Of a stretch of 37,093 nt of DNA, positions 1 to 7,803 are shown piece after piece. Every line of letters starts with the position of its first letter. Positions within the stretch are counted from its first letter, which is position 1. Source of the stretch: JBMYQA01 sp049600855 (GTDB lineage Bacteria > Bacteroidota > Bacteroidia > Cytophagales > Flammeovirgaceae); NCBI GenBank assembly GCA_049600855.1, contig JBMYQA010000022.1, positions 1 to 37,093 on the forward strand, written 5' to 3'. The notes under the pieces are model-generated. The model was not told where the DNA came from and ran no database searches. It saw only the letters and a list, made by a program, of their open reading frames with translations. The position numbers and the translations under genes are program-made.

Positions 1-267
1 TCTTTTGAAGTTTTTAACACTTTCACCTTCTTTTTCTTCCTTTTTCCCTTCAATCATCAACTTATTTCCGTTGATATCAATCTTAATCTCATCCTTATTG
101 AAACCCGGAACGGCCAACTCTAAGGTGTAACTCCCTTCTACTTCCCAAATATTTACCTTTGGACGCGTCTCTGAAAACTCACCTCCCATTACTTTTGACA
201 AATCATCAAATACCTCATCAAATATTGTGTGGAGCGGCCAAGACCAGTTCGTTTTGCTGTTTACCAT
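1..267 (-). CDS. Hsp20/alpha-crystallin small heat shock protein, C-terminal part outside window
   Basis: The reverse strand is open from an ATG at 265-267 to the window edge (89 codons, no stop). The product starts MVNSKTNWSWPLHTIFDEVF and, from about residue 37, shows the start of an alpha-crystallin domain: VNIWEVEGSYTLELAVPGF, then NKDEIKIDINGNKLMIEG and a Lys/Glu-rich stretch. The A-x-PG-x-x-K-D-I pattern is typical of bacterial Hsp20. The family is usually 140-150 residues, so about 50-60 C-terminal residues, including the I-x-I tail motif, should lie left of base 1. Small heat shock proteins form cytoplasmic oligomers that hold unfolding proteins. It is divergent from the gene at 498. 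I saw no clear promoter for it in the 230-bp gap. Confidence 0.9.
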   Translation of the reverse strand, partial: MVNSKTNWSWPLHTIFDEVFDDLSKVMGGEFSETRPKVNIWEVEGSYTLELAVPGFNKDEIKIDINGNKLMIEGKKEEKEGESVKNFKR

Positions 268-438
268 TTTTGTATAAAATTTAAATTGACAATCAATTGA
301 GTTCAGGGAAGAATAATCAATCACTATACCAAGTCAAAAACAGTAAAAGAAGATGTCATTTTGGCCTAAACACTCGTTTTAAAGAAATGAAAACAAGTCA
401 CTTTGTCACCAATCTATGCATATTTGTCTTAATAAAGA

Positions 439-469
439 TTGGTCAAGCAACATAATCTGTCTAACTTTG
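439..469 (+). promoter_or_regulatory. Bacteroidetes-type sigma-A promoter for the gene at 498
   Basis: TTG at 439-441 is followed after 20 nt by TAACTTTG at 462-469, an exact match to the TAnnTTTG -7 box of Bacteroidetes with normal spacing. The start codon lies 29 nt downstream. This is one of the clearest promoters in the window and supports the small gene at 498 being real. Confidence 0.65.
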
Positions 470-497
470 GTCTATATGATTAAAAACAACCATTTCT

Positions 498-965
498 ATG
501 AAATACTTTTTCCATATTTTGTCGCTCACACTCTTTGTAATTCTTCTTTTTCCTAACACACTGCATGCGCAGCAAGGAGGATCGCTTGATGTGCTCAAAC
601 TTGAAACAAAAGACCTTCCAACAGGCTATCAATTTACAGAGAAATTAAAATGTAGAAGTACACAAGCAGCGCAGTTGTATAAAAACATCAATACCTACCA
701 GCAAGAACTTGGAGGGGTAGCTCACGCGAGCTATCAATCGGTCATTGGAAATAAAGACTCAGGATCAATTTTGTACTTCCAATTCAATGAGAGTAAAGAT
801 ATTCAGGCTTTTCTTGAGCAGCACTTGTGGGGAGATAAAGGCCAACCAAGCAAAACACGTCCAGAAGAATATGCGGTATATGGAAAAATACTAATTATTT
901 GGAGTACTAATTCAGATAGCAAAATTAAGGCGGCATCTAAACGGAAAATTGAGAATGTGAAATAA
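498..965 (+). CDS. Small exported protein of unknown function
   Basis: 155 residues with a clear Sec signal peptide: MKYFF start, hydrophobic core to about residue 20, and a likely cut after HA (residue 24) before QQGGS. The mature part of about 130 residues has mixed alpha/beta character and no motif I recognise; it contains one Cys (in KLKCRSTQ) and ends in a basic stretch (KIKAASKRKIENVK). It is probably periplasmic or extracellular. The gene has its own promoter (439-469), starts with ATG and is followed within 20 bp by the terminator of the convergent tex gene. It could be a lineage-restricted protein. I do not assign a function. Confidence 0.7.
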   Translation: MKYFFHILSLTLFVILLFPNTLHAQQGGSLDVLKLETKDLPTGYQFTEKLKCRSTQAAQLYKNINTYQQELGGVAHASYQSVIGNKDSGSILYFQFNESKDIQAFLEQHLWGDKGQPSKTRPEEYAVYGKILIIWSTNSDSKIKAASKRKIENVK

Positions 966-975
966 GTAGGTAAGT

Positions 976-1011
976 AAAAAAGTCCTCGCACGACTGAACA
1001 TGTGAGGACTT
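976..1011 (-). terminator. Factor-independent terminator of tex
   Basis: An 11-bp stem pairs 980-990 (AAGTCCTCGCA) with 1001-1011 (TGTGAGGACTT), with one G-U pair and a 10-nt loop. On the reverse strand it is followed by a run of T (976-981). There is no T run on the forward side, so it serves tex. Confidence 0.75.
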
Positions 1012-1034
1012 CCAATTGAGGTGCTTGCTCAAGC

Positions 1035-3284
1035 TTATCCACCAAACTTCGCTTTCAACATGGATAATTTATCTTGATACGATTCTTCTTTCTTTTTGGG
1101 AGCAGCTTTTTTCTTCTTCTTGCTAGGCGCTTTTTTATTCCCTGCTTGATTAGCGGCAGCCCCTTTCATTGATAACGCAATGCGCTTGCGATCTAAGTCT
1201 ACTTCAGTAACCGTAACCATCACTTTTTGCTGTACTTTCACTACTTCGGATGGATGCTTAATAAAACGGTTAGCCAACTGACTCAAGTGTACTAAACCAT
1301 CCTGATGCACCCCCACATCTACAAAAGCACCAAAATTCGTGATATTGGTTACGATTCCAGGTAAGGTCATGCCTACTCTCAAATCACTCATTGCTTCTAC
1401 TCCCTCTGTAAACTGGAAAGATTCGAATTGTTCACGAGGGTCACGGCCAGGCTTAGCTAATTCATCCATGATATCCGTCAACGTAGGTAAGCCAACCGCA
1501 TCAGTAACGTAACGTTTCAAATCAATTTTAGCACGCAATGCGCGATCTGCCATTAAATCTTTGACATCACAATTCAAATCTTTCGCCATCTGCTCTACAA
1601 TCGAATAGCTTTCGGGGTGTACGGCACTGGCATCTAAAGGATTTTCAGCATCTCGAATGCGTAAAAAACCAGCAGCTTGTACAAATGCTTTTGCTCCTAA
1701 CCTCGGCACGCTTTTCAAGTCTTCTCGCCGCTTAAAGGCACCATTTTCATTTCGGTGATTCACAATATTTTGTGCGATGGAACTTCCTACTCCCGATACA
1801 TAAGTGAGCAATTCTTTACTTGCCGTATTCAAATCCACTCCTACCGCATTCACACAACTCACGACTACATCATCCAATCCCTTTTTTAGAGCCGTTTGAT
1901 CTACATCATGCTGATACTGCCCTACTCCAATCGACTTGGGATCAATTTTCACCAATTCAGCGAGTGGGTCCATGAGTCTACGACCAATAGAAACAGCACC
2001 ACGCACCGTGACATCATGGTCTGGAAATTCATTTCTAGCTACTTCAGAAGCCGAATACACCGAGGCTCCACTCTCATTCACCATGATGATTTGAACCGAT
2101 GTAGGCAAACCAAGTGCACGTACAAAACTTTCTGTCTCCCGACTTGCTGTTCCATTACCAATGGCAATGGCTTCTATTTGGAATTTCTCTACTAAATGAG
2201 AAATACTCGCCCCAGCTTTTACCGTTTGTTTTTGAGGCGCATTAGGGAAAATCGCTTCATGGTGTAACAACTTGCCTTGTGCATTCAAGCAAACTACCTT
2301 GCATCCTGTTCTAAACCCAGGATCAATGGCCAGCACTGACTTTTCACCAAAAGGTGATGCCAATAAGAGTTGTTTTAAATTATCCGCAAATACTTTAATG
2401 GCTTCTTCATCGGCTTTTTTCTTGGTTGCCAAACGAATTTCTGTTTCCATAGAGGGTTTCAGCAATCGTTTATAACCATCTTTTACAGCCAATTCTACCT
2501 GTTCGCTGGCGGGATTATTTCCCAATACAAATCGGCGGTTGAGCTTGGCAATTGCCGCTTCTTCTTCTGGCGTACAATCCAAGGAAATGATCAACTCTTT
2601 TTCTGCCCTACGCATGGCTAGTATTCGGTGAGATGGTGCATTTTTAACGGATTCTGTCCACTCAAAGTAATCGCGGTATTTTTTCCCTTCTTCTTCTTTC
2701 CCTGCAATAACCTTACAACTAAATGTTCCCTCTTCTTCAAACAATTGTCGAATCTCTTTTCGAGCTTCTTGATCCTCGTTTACCTTTTCAGCAATGATAT
2801 CTCTAGCACCCGCCAAAGCCTCTTCGATACTCGCTACCTCTTTTTCTTCCGAGAGGTATTTAGCAGCTTCATCATCCAAAGCAAAGCCCTCTTGCGCAAA
2901 AATTAACTCTGCTAAAGGTTCTAAGCCTTTTTCACGGGCTATGGTCGCACGTGTTCTGCGTTTGGGCTTATAGGGCAAGTATAAATCTTCTAACTCTGCC
3001 ATGGTTTGAGCCGCCCTAATTTTTTTCTTCAATGCATCGGTTAACTTACCTTGCTCGTCAATGGTTTTCAAAACCGTTTCTCGCCGCTTCTCTAACTCCC
3101 GCAACTGCAATGCTCGATCTCGGATGGTCGTAATCGCTACTTCATCTAAACTTCCCGTCACTTCTTTTCGGTAACGCGAAATAAAAGGCACGGTAGCTCC
3201 TTCATCCAATAAATTCAGTGTATTTGTGACTTGTTGAATACTAATGCCCAACTCTTGAGCAATTTTGGAAATAATTTGTTCCAT
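1035..3284 (-). CDS. tex: Tex family RNA-binding transcription accessory protein
   Basis: 749 residues, normal length for Tex. Order of parts: N-terminal Tex helical region (residues 1-200, with PFISRYRKEVTGSLDE and LPYKPKRRTRATIAREKGLEPLA as two shorter runs typical of the family); YqgF/RuvC-like fold from about 316 (AIDPGFRTGCK); tandem helix-hairpin-helix region (about 490-560, with TYVSGVGSSIAQNIVNHR); S1 RNA-binding domain about 636-706 (GIVTNITNFGAFVDVGVHQDGL, in two pieces); then a Lys-rich tail with a KKKKK cluster. Tex binds nucleic acid and ribosome/RNAP complexes in the cytoplasm; its exact role in Bacteroidetes is not settled. The gene is monocistronic: a TACATTTG -7 box lies at 3362-3369 and a terminator at 976-1011. 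The basic tail after S1 is longer than in E. coli YhgF as I remember it. Confidence 0.95.
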   Translation of the reverse strand: MEQIISKIAQELGISIQQVTNTLNLLDEGATVPFISRYRKEVTGSLDEVAITTIRDRALQLRELEKRRETVLKTIDEQGKLTDALKKKIRAAQTMAELEDLYLPYKPKRRTRATIAREKGLEPLAELIFAQEGFALDDEAAKYLSEEKEVASIEEALAGARDIIAEKVNEDQEARKEIRQLFEEEGTFSCKVIAGKEEEGKKYRDYFEWTESVKNAPSHRILAMRRAEKELIISLDCTPEEEAAIAKLNRRFVLGNNPASEQVELAVKDGYKRLLKPSMETEIRLATKKKADEEAIKVFADNLKQLLLASPFGEKSVLAIDPGFRTGCKVVCLNAQGKLLHHEAIFPNAPQKQTVKAGASISHLVEKFQIEAIAIGNGTASRETESFVRALGLPTSVQIIMVNESGASVYSASEVARNEFPDHDVTVRGAVSIGRRLMDPLAELVKIDPKSIGVGQYQHDVDQTALKKGLDDVVVSCVNAVGVDLNTASKELLTYVSGVGSSIAQNIVNHRNENGAFKRREDLKSVPRLGAKAFVQAAGFLRIRDAENPLDASAVHPESYSIVEQMAKDLNCDVKDLMADRALRAKIDLKRYVTDAVGLPTLTDIMDELAKPGRDPREQFESFQFTEGVEAMSDLRVGMTLPGIVTNITNFGAFVDVGVHQDGLVHLSQLANRFIKHPSEVVKVQQKVMVTVTEVDLDRKRIALSMKGAAANQAGNKKAPSKKKKKAAPKKKEESYQDKLSMLKAKFGG

Positions 3285-3361
3285 ATTGAAGAAAAAAATT
3301 AGTAATAAGCGTAGTTTCCTTGCCGATTTTCAGCAGTGTGAACTCCATTAAAACAAGGTTG

Positions 3362-3369
3362 CAAATGTA
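3362..3369 (-). promoter_or_regulatory. tex: -7 box of the tex promoter
   Basis: On the reverse strand this reads TACATTTG, an exact TAnnTTTG match, about 78 nt before the tex ATG. The -33 region has only a T-rich stretch and no TTG, so the call rests mainly on the -7 box and position. Confidence 0.45.
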
Positions 3370-3466
3370 CCCAATAGAGCAGAAAAATGGAGGTATTAAC
3401 AGGTAAAATATGAGGTGAGCGATACACGTTTGGCGATTTCTACTTTAGATAGCTTCATAAGGCAGA

Positions 3467-3520
3467 TTTCGAACAGTAGAGATTGGAAACAAGAAGACAT
3501 CCAATCTCTACTATTCGAAG
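3467..3520. terminator. Long hairpin downstream of the OMP gene
   Basis: Arms 3468-3486 and 3501-3519 pair over 19 bp with a single mismatch (C at 3474), around a 14-nt loop. It begins 6 bp beyond the stop of the reverse-strand gene at 3526, the usual place for a terminator, but neither side has a T run. It could be a terminator without a U-tract, an mRNA-protecting hairpin or a palindromic repeat. Confidence 0.5.
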
Positions 3521-3525
3521 TGATT

Positions 3526-4161
3526 TTACAGGCTAAATCTTGCTCCGAAGCTCAGTCCTGACAAAGCCAGATTAAAATTAGGATTAAAACTCAGCTGACT
3601 ATAAGAAGCATCATTGATGCTATTTTGATTATAAATAGACGCGTTTAAAAATGGATTTAGTGCTCCTTCTAAACTAAACCATTCATTAATCTTAAATTGG
3701 ACACCTGCATTCACGGAGAATGATACTGCATCTGATAATTCCTCGTGTGTAGTTCTAGCACTATTCGTCTTTAAAGACCTAAAATCCTTTCTTCTTTCGT
3801 ATGCTAAGTCTGATTGTATATAAAATGCCCATCTGTTTAGGTTAAAATACCTTCTCACATAAAGCCCTCCAGCAAGGTAATGTCCTTCTCGTTCATCCTT
3901 GCTATCATTATCCTGATCATAATAATAATCGTTATAGCGATAGCTCGCGATCACTCCAAAGGACAAATTATCTTTAAGAAACCATCCAAACTGATTTACG
4001 GTACTGATGTTTTGGGACTTAATTTCTCTGATATCGTTATTGGATTTATTGATACTCCCACTAAATCGTGTGATCAATTCTTTTTCTCCTTTTGTGAATT
4101 GGGCAAAGGCAACTTGTGTGCCCAACAATAGCATTATTAATGTACTTATTGAAAGTTTCAT
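3526..4161 (-). CDS. Small outer-membrane beta-barrel protein
   Basis: 211 residues with a signal peptide (MKLSISTLIMLLLGTQVAFAQ, cut after AFA). The rest alternates polar and hydrophobic residues in strands with aromatic ends, e.g. NQFGWFLKDNLSFGVIASY, YLAGGLYVRRYFN, WAFYIQSDLAYERR and NAGVQFKINEWFSLEGALN. It ends in FGARFSL, a final beta strand close to the C-terminal signature of outer-membrane barrels. This fits the 8-10-stranded outer membrane protein beta-barrel families common in Bacteroidetes. No specific function can be given. It stands alone: about 200 bp of AT-rich DNA upstream (4162-4373, no recognisable gene) and a long hairpin downstream. Confidence 0.75.
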   Translation of the reverse strand: MKLSISTLIMLLLGTQVAFAQFTKGEKELITRFSGSINKSNNDIREIKSQNISTVNQFGWFLKDNLSFGVIASYRYNDYYYDQDNDSKDEREGHYLAGGLYVRRYFNLNRWAFYIQSDLAYERRKDFRSLKTNSARTTHEELSDAVSFSVNAGVQFKINEWFSLEGALNPFLNASIYNQNSINDASYSQLSFNPNFNLALSGLSFGARFSL

Positions 4162-4373
4162 TGCATCGTATTTTGAGTAAGGCGAGTTAACAGGTAATGG
4201 CCCGTTACCAGGTAAATCACCTCAACAGCGTGAATAATTAGTTTGAGATTTAATGCACTAAACTCGATGCAATGTTAGTGTGTTTTGATATTTTTATTAT
4301 CAAAATTGTCAATTAAATTATCTTAATAATATTAGACAACTCTTAAAAGGATAAAATTGATGCCACTAGAGTA

Positions 4374-5126
4374 TCATTTCTTCAGGGTAAGTGCCCTTAA
4401 TTTTTTCAGATCACCTCGAAACACATTAAGATCTACATTGCCTTTTACCCCTCTAATTTTTCCTTTTCGAGAAAATTGCCACATTTTCCAACCTTTGATA
4501 TCAGGCCCCCAAACGGGATTATAGTTTGCGACCCATAGCGGATACTTTTCAAACCCATGTCCTTGTAAATGCCATTTAAAGAAGTTTTCATAGGTATAAA
4601 TGATGGGTTTTACCCCATAATGATCTTCTACTGCTTTTAGCCAACGTTTTAAGCCCAAGCGCAAGCGCTCTACTGTTTGCACAGTCGTATCGGGTAGCGC
4701 CTCAATATCAAGTACGGGAGGCAAATCGCCTTTGGAGAGTTCTACCTTTGCAATAAAGTTATTGGCTTGCTTCATGGAGTTTTCATTGGGTCGGTAATAA
4801 TGATACGCCCCTCGAATAAAGCCATTTTTGCGAGATTCGCGCCAGTTGTAGGTAAAGTAATTATCCGGTCGATCTTCCCCGACTGTCGCACGAATTAAAG
4901 CAAATGAGATTCCCGCGCCTCTTCGAATCCAACCCAAATTATTCCAAGCAATCACATGTTGATATTCAGAAACATCAATACCATAGGTTTTGCCCTTAAA
5001 AATTTTTACGATCTTCTCAATTCGTTTCTCCTCTTCAGAAATACGCTCTAGCGGCGTCTCTGGCGGACAAACACCCATTAGGATCACTACGCTAACTAAA
5101 AAAAACAAAACTCTTAATAATTTCAT
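4374..5126 (-). CDS. GH25 family muramidase (lysozyme-like), membrane-anchored
   Basis: 250 residues. Residues 5-19 form an N-terminal hydrophobic anchor or signal; the C20 context (LMGVC) is a poor lipobox. The GH25 TIM barrel runs from about 47 to 240: GIDVSEYQ (49-56), FALIRATVGED, GAYHYYRPNE, PPVLDIE with the catalytic Asp140/Glu142 pair, IIYTYENFF, LWVANYNPVWG, WQFS and VDLNVF (Asp232). Asp51, Asp140 and Glu142 match the conserved acidic residues of the family. GH25 enzymes cut the MurNAc-GlcNAc beta-1,4 bond of peptidoglycan; here it is probably in the periplasm and used in wall remodelling. Only 19 bp separate the start codon from inverted-repeat element E1 (5142-5307), so its promoter lies inside or beyond that element. 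Confidence 0.9.
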   Translation of the reverse strand: MKLLRVLFFLVSVVILMGVCPPETPLERISEEEKRIEKIVKIFKGKTYGIDVSEYQHVIAWNNLGWIRRGAGISFALIRATVGEDRPDNYFTYNWRESRKNGFIRGAYHYYRPNENSMKQANNFIAKVELSKGDLPPVLDIEALPDTTVQTVERLRLGLKRWLKAVEDHYGVKPIIYTYENFFKWHLQGHGFEKYPLWVANYNPVWGPDIKGWKMWQFSRKGKIRGVKGNVDLNVFRGDLKKLRALTLKK

Positions 5127-5141
5127 GGAGCGAGTTTGGTT

Positions 5142-5307
5142 TAGAGCTTGTTTAAAGTAAAGTATTTCACCTACAAATGGCTAATTTGCGCTTATACTTC
5201 TTCAATTTTTTCTTAAATAATGATCATTATTCGCGGCAAAATTGAATTACCTAACGTCAAATTAGCTCATTTTCGGTTCGAAACCCCTTACTTTAAACAA
5301 GCTCTTA
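5142..5307 (+). mobile_element. MITE-like inverted-repeat element, copy E1
   Basis: A 166-bp element bounded by AGAGCTTGTTTAAAGTAA (5143-5160) and its exact reverse complement (5288-5305). Its interior holds the perfect 16-bp palindrome AATAATGATCATTATT and aligns without large gaps to E2 at 14807-14971: ATGGCTAATTT, ATACTTC, CTTAAATAAT and CATTATTCGC are identical and in the same order. The flanks read TTA on both sides if the ends are taken as GAG and CTC, which could be a target duplication. There is no open frame. The GAG-CTGTTT type ends recall IS5-superfamily elements (from memory, not checked), so it may be a non-autonomous derivative. It fills most of the 301-bp gap between the muramidase and glycerate kinase genes; nothing else is visible in 5308-5427. 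Confidence 0.75.
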
Positions 5308-5427
5308 GTGTTCAAAATCAAATGGCCAAAGCTAATAAAGATAACGTATAGTGGTATAACCGTGTCTATTATGAATGGTTTTATTCACGATTTCTAGTCT
5401 TTCAGTAGCGCAGGTGTTAATTTGGAC

Positions 5428-6555
5428 TTAAGAGGCTGTTTGTAATGTTCTTCCCACCTTCATCAAACGCATCACTTGAATGGTTTGGGCATGAAGTAAC
5501 GCTTTGGCTTCTGCTATTGCTGTCGCTAATTGCATGGGACGATTACAAATGGAAATGGCAGCATCATAATCATTCGAATTTGTTGCTAAAGAAATGCCTC
5601 CTGCAATGGCAATTACAGGCTTTCCGAATTTTTTAGCTCGTCTGGCCACTTCAAAAGGCGCTTTCCCACTTGCTGATTGCGCATCCATATGGCCTTCTCC
5701 TGTAATCACTAAATCAGCCTGTTGAAGCTGTTCATCAAAACCCAATTCATCCAGTATGAAAGCACTTCCCTTCACTAGTTTCGCTCCCAAAACGCCATGC
5801 AACCCTCCTGATGTACCACCAGCAGCTCCAGCAAATGGCAAGTCGTGAATCCTTCGGTTGAATTGCTTTTCAATCAGGTCAGCAAGTTGATGATGTGCTT
5901 TTTGCAGTATTTCAACTTCTGCAGGACTTGCTCCTTTTTGAGGGCCAAATACAGCAGCCGCACCGCTAGTTCCAGTTAAAGGATTGTTTACATCACAAGG
6001 AATGAGTAGTTCACCGTGTTTGATACGACTATCTATGGTAGTACAATCTAGGTGTGTAATTTCTGTCCAATGCTGGGTTTCGCGACCATTTTTAGCCAAA
6101 AACCGAACGCCTAATGCACGCAATATTCCCATTCCTACTTCATTGGTTGCACTCCCTCCTACTCCAAGAATGATTCGTGTGCAGCCATGAGCTAAGGCGG
6201 CTTTTAATAATTGCCCTGTGCCATACGTACTTGCCTCCAATGCCTGGTATTCATTCGGCTGAAGCAAACGTAACCCTGAAGCATCTGCCAATTCAATAAT
6301 GGCCGTTTGATGAGGCGTAATGTATAATGGCGCTTGAATGTTCCGCCCAATTGGATCCTGAACTTCGTGGATCAGCTTTTTGCCTCCTAATTGGCGATAA
6401 AGTACTTCAGCGGTACCATCACCACCATCAGCTACGGGCAATTGGATGCAATTTGCGTTTGGAAATACCGCTTTCACTGCTGAAGCGATGATTTCGGCAA
6501 TTTCTACGCTGGTCAAACTTCCTTTGAATGCATTAGGAGCAATTAAAATATTCAT
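5428..6555 (-). CDS. glxK: Glycerate kinase (GlxK/GarK type)
   Basis: 375 residues, full length for the GlxK/GarK family, which phosphorylates D-glycerate with ATP in the cytoplasm (2-phosphoglycerate in most members) and feeds glycolysis. Family signatures: MNILIAPNAFKGSLTS at the N-terminus, PVADGGDGTAEVL, IELADASGLRLL, TYGTGQLLKAAL, ILGVGGSATNEVGMGILRAL, CDVNNPLTGTSGAAAVFGPQ, FAGAAGGTSGGLHGVLGA, ITGEGHMDAQSASGKAP and PVIAIAGGI. It is divergent from the ROK kinase at 6729 with a 173-bp gap, which suggests shared carbohydrate use. The last codons and stop (LQTAS*) fall in a sequence (5428-5442) that looks like a terminal repeat end of the E1-E3 elements, so the natural C-terminus may have been altered slightly. 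Confidence 0.93.
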   Translation of the reverse strand: MNILIAPNAFKGSLTSVEIAEIIASAVKAVFPNANCIQLPVADGGDGTAEVLYRQLGGKKLIHEVQDPIGRNIQAPLYITPHQTAIIELADASGLRLLQPNEYQALEASTYGTGQLLKAALAHGCTRIILGVGGSATNEVGMGILRALGVRFLAKNGRETQHWTEITHLDCTTIDSRIKHGELLIPCDVNNPLTGTSGAAAVFGPQKGASPAEVEILQKAHHQLADLIEKQFNRRIHDLPFAGAAGGTSGGLHGVLGAKLVKGSAFILDELGFDEQLQQADLVITGEGHMDAQSASGKAPFEVARRAKKFGKPVIAIAGGISLATNSNDYDAAISICNRPMQLATAIAEAKALLHAQTIQVMRLMKVGRTLQTAS

Positions 6556-6728
6556 TTAATAAAAGTGAATTTGAAAGGTGTGGCACTATAAGCTCAAATT
6601 ATCCATTTTTTATCGCAAAAAAGAAACTTTCGACAACCTTAAATACCCTTTGATGTAAGGGGAACGCGCCGTAGATTCGTAGGAGCTATCACTATAAAAC
6701 TAAAGATTTTAATTAACATTCAATCTGT

Positions 6729-7646
6729 ATGGGCAATCAACACATGCTTTGGGGGATAGATCTTGGGGGAACTAAAATTGAAGGGGTTGCGCTCGATAAA
6801 AAGAATCAACACCGTATATTATGCCGTAAGCGCGTTCCTACAGAGTCTCATTTAGGCTATTGGCACATCATCCATCAAATTCAATTGCTCATTGAGAACA
6901 TGGCTGAGGAAGTTGGCTCTTCGCCTGCTGCACTAGGAATTGGTACACCAGGTACGTTAGATCCCCAAACACAGACCATGAAAAATAGCAATACCACTTG
7001 CTTAAATGGACAAGCTTTTCAAATAGATTTAGAAACGGCATTAGGCATCCCGATTCGCATGGCAAATGATGCTAATTGTTTTGCATTGGCGGAAACAAAA
7101 ATGGGCTGCATCGCTGAACAGCTTCCTGATGCTCAGGTAGTGTTCGGGGTCATTATGGGAACGGGCGTAGGTGGTGGTTTGGTGGTAAATGGACAAATTA
7201 TTCAAGGGAAGCAAGGCATTGCAGGCGAATGGGGGCATACGTATTTAGATGAATCAGGTGGAGCTTGTTACTGTGGGAAAATAGGTTGTGTGGAAACCCT
7301 GATTTCAGGCCCGGCTGTTGAGCGCTATTATGCGCAGTTGACAGGCATTCAACGACCGCTCAAAGCGTTGATTGACCTTCATAAAAATCAAGAAGATGAA
7401 CAGGCTACGGCTACCATAAAACGTTTGCTTCACTTTTTTGGCAAGGGAATCGCTCAGTTAATTAACATCATTGATCCAGATGCGATTGTGTTGGGTGGCG
7501 GTTTAGGAAATATTGATTTATTGTATACAGCAGGAGTTGAGGAAATAAAAAAACAGGTATTTAATCCCCGCTTAGATACTAAAATTCTCGCCCCAAAATT
7601 GGGAGATAGCGCAGGTGTATTTGGAGCTGCGCATTTATGGGATTAA
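6729..7646 (+). CDS. ROK family sugar kinase (glucokinase/fructokinase-like)
   Basis: 305 residues. ATP-binding motif WGIDLGGTKIEG (8-19); GIGTPG (71-75 region); NSNTTCLNG sugar-loop; catalytic Asp114 in MANDANC; phosphate motif MGTGVGGG (143-150); Zn-binding ROK signature with His170 and CYCGKIGCVE (Cys180, Cys182, Cys187). All key residues are present, so it should be active on a hexose or amino-sugar in the cytoplasm. Substrate choice among glucose, fructose, mannose or N-acetylglucosamine cannot be read from the sequence. It does not have an N-terminal HTH, so it is the kinase and not the repressor branch of ROK. It is divergent from glycerate kinase. The 157-bp gap to the next gene contains only that gene's terminator. 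Confidence 0.92.
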   Translation: MGNQHMLWGIDLGGTKIEGVALDKKNQHRILCRKRVPTESHLGYWHIIHQIQLLIENMAEEVGSSPAALGIGTPGTLDPQTQTMKNSNTTCLNGQAFQIDLETALGIPIRMANDANCFALAETKMGCIAEQLPDAQVVFGVIMGTGVGGGLVVNGQIIQGKQGIAGEWGHTYLDESGGACYCGKIGCVETLISGPAVERYYAQLTGIQRPLKALIDLHKNQEDEQATATIKRLLHFFGKGIAQLINIIDPDAIVLGGGLGNIDLLYTAGVEEIKKQVFNPRLDTKILAPKLGDSAGVFGAAHLWD

Positions 7647-7744
7647 GTAAGGACACTTCAGAAGCAGTAGAGGTTCCAGAAATATGGTTTGCCCCTACCC
7701 CATTATCGCCTACCTCATCTGTAACCACTCAATTAATTTCCCAC

Positions 7745-7773
7745 AAAAAAGGTTTAAGCACCACACTTAAACC
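7745..7773 (-). terminator. Terminator of the GAF-domain gene
   Basis: GGTTTAAG (7751-7758) pairs with CTTAAACC (7766-7773) around a 7-nt loop, and on the reverse strand is followed by six T (7745-7750). Confidence 0.75.
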
Positions 7774-7803
7774 CTTAATATCTTATAAATCTAGTACGAA
7801 TTT

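Noticed and set aside
3285..3525. Missing small gene between tex and the OMP gene
   Set aside because: Only short frames; the region is accounted for by the tex promoter and the long hairpin.
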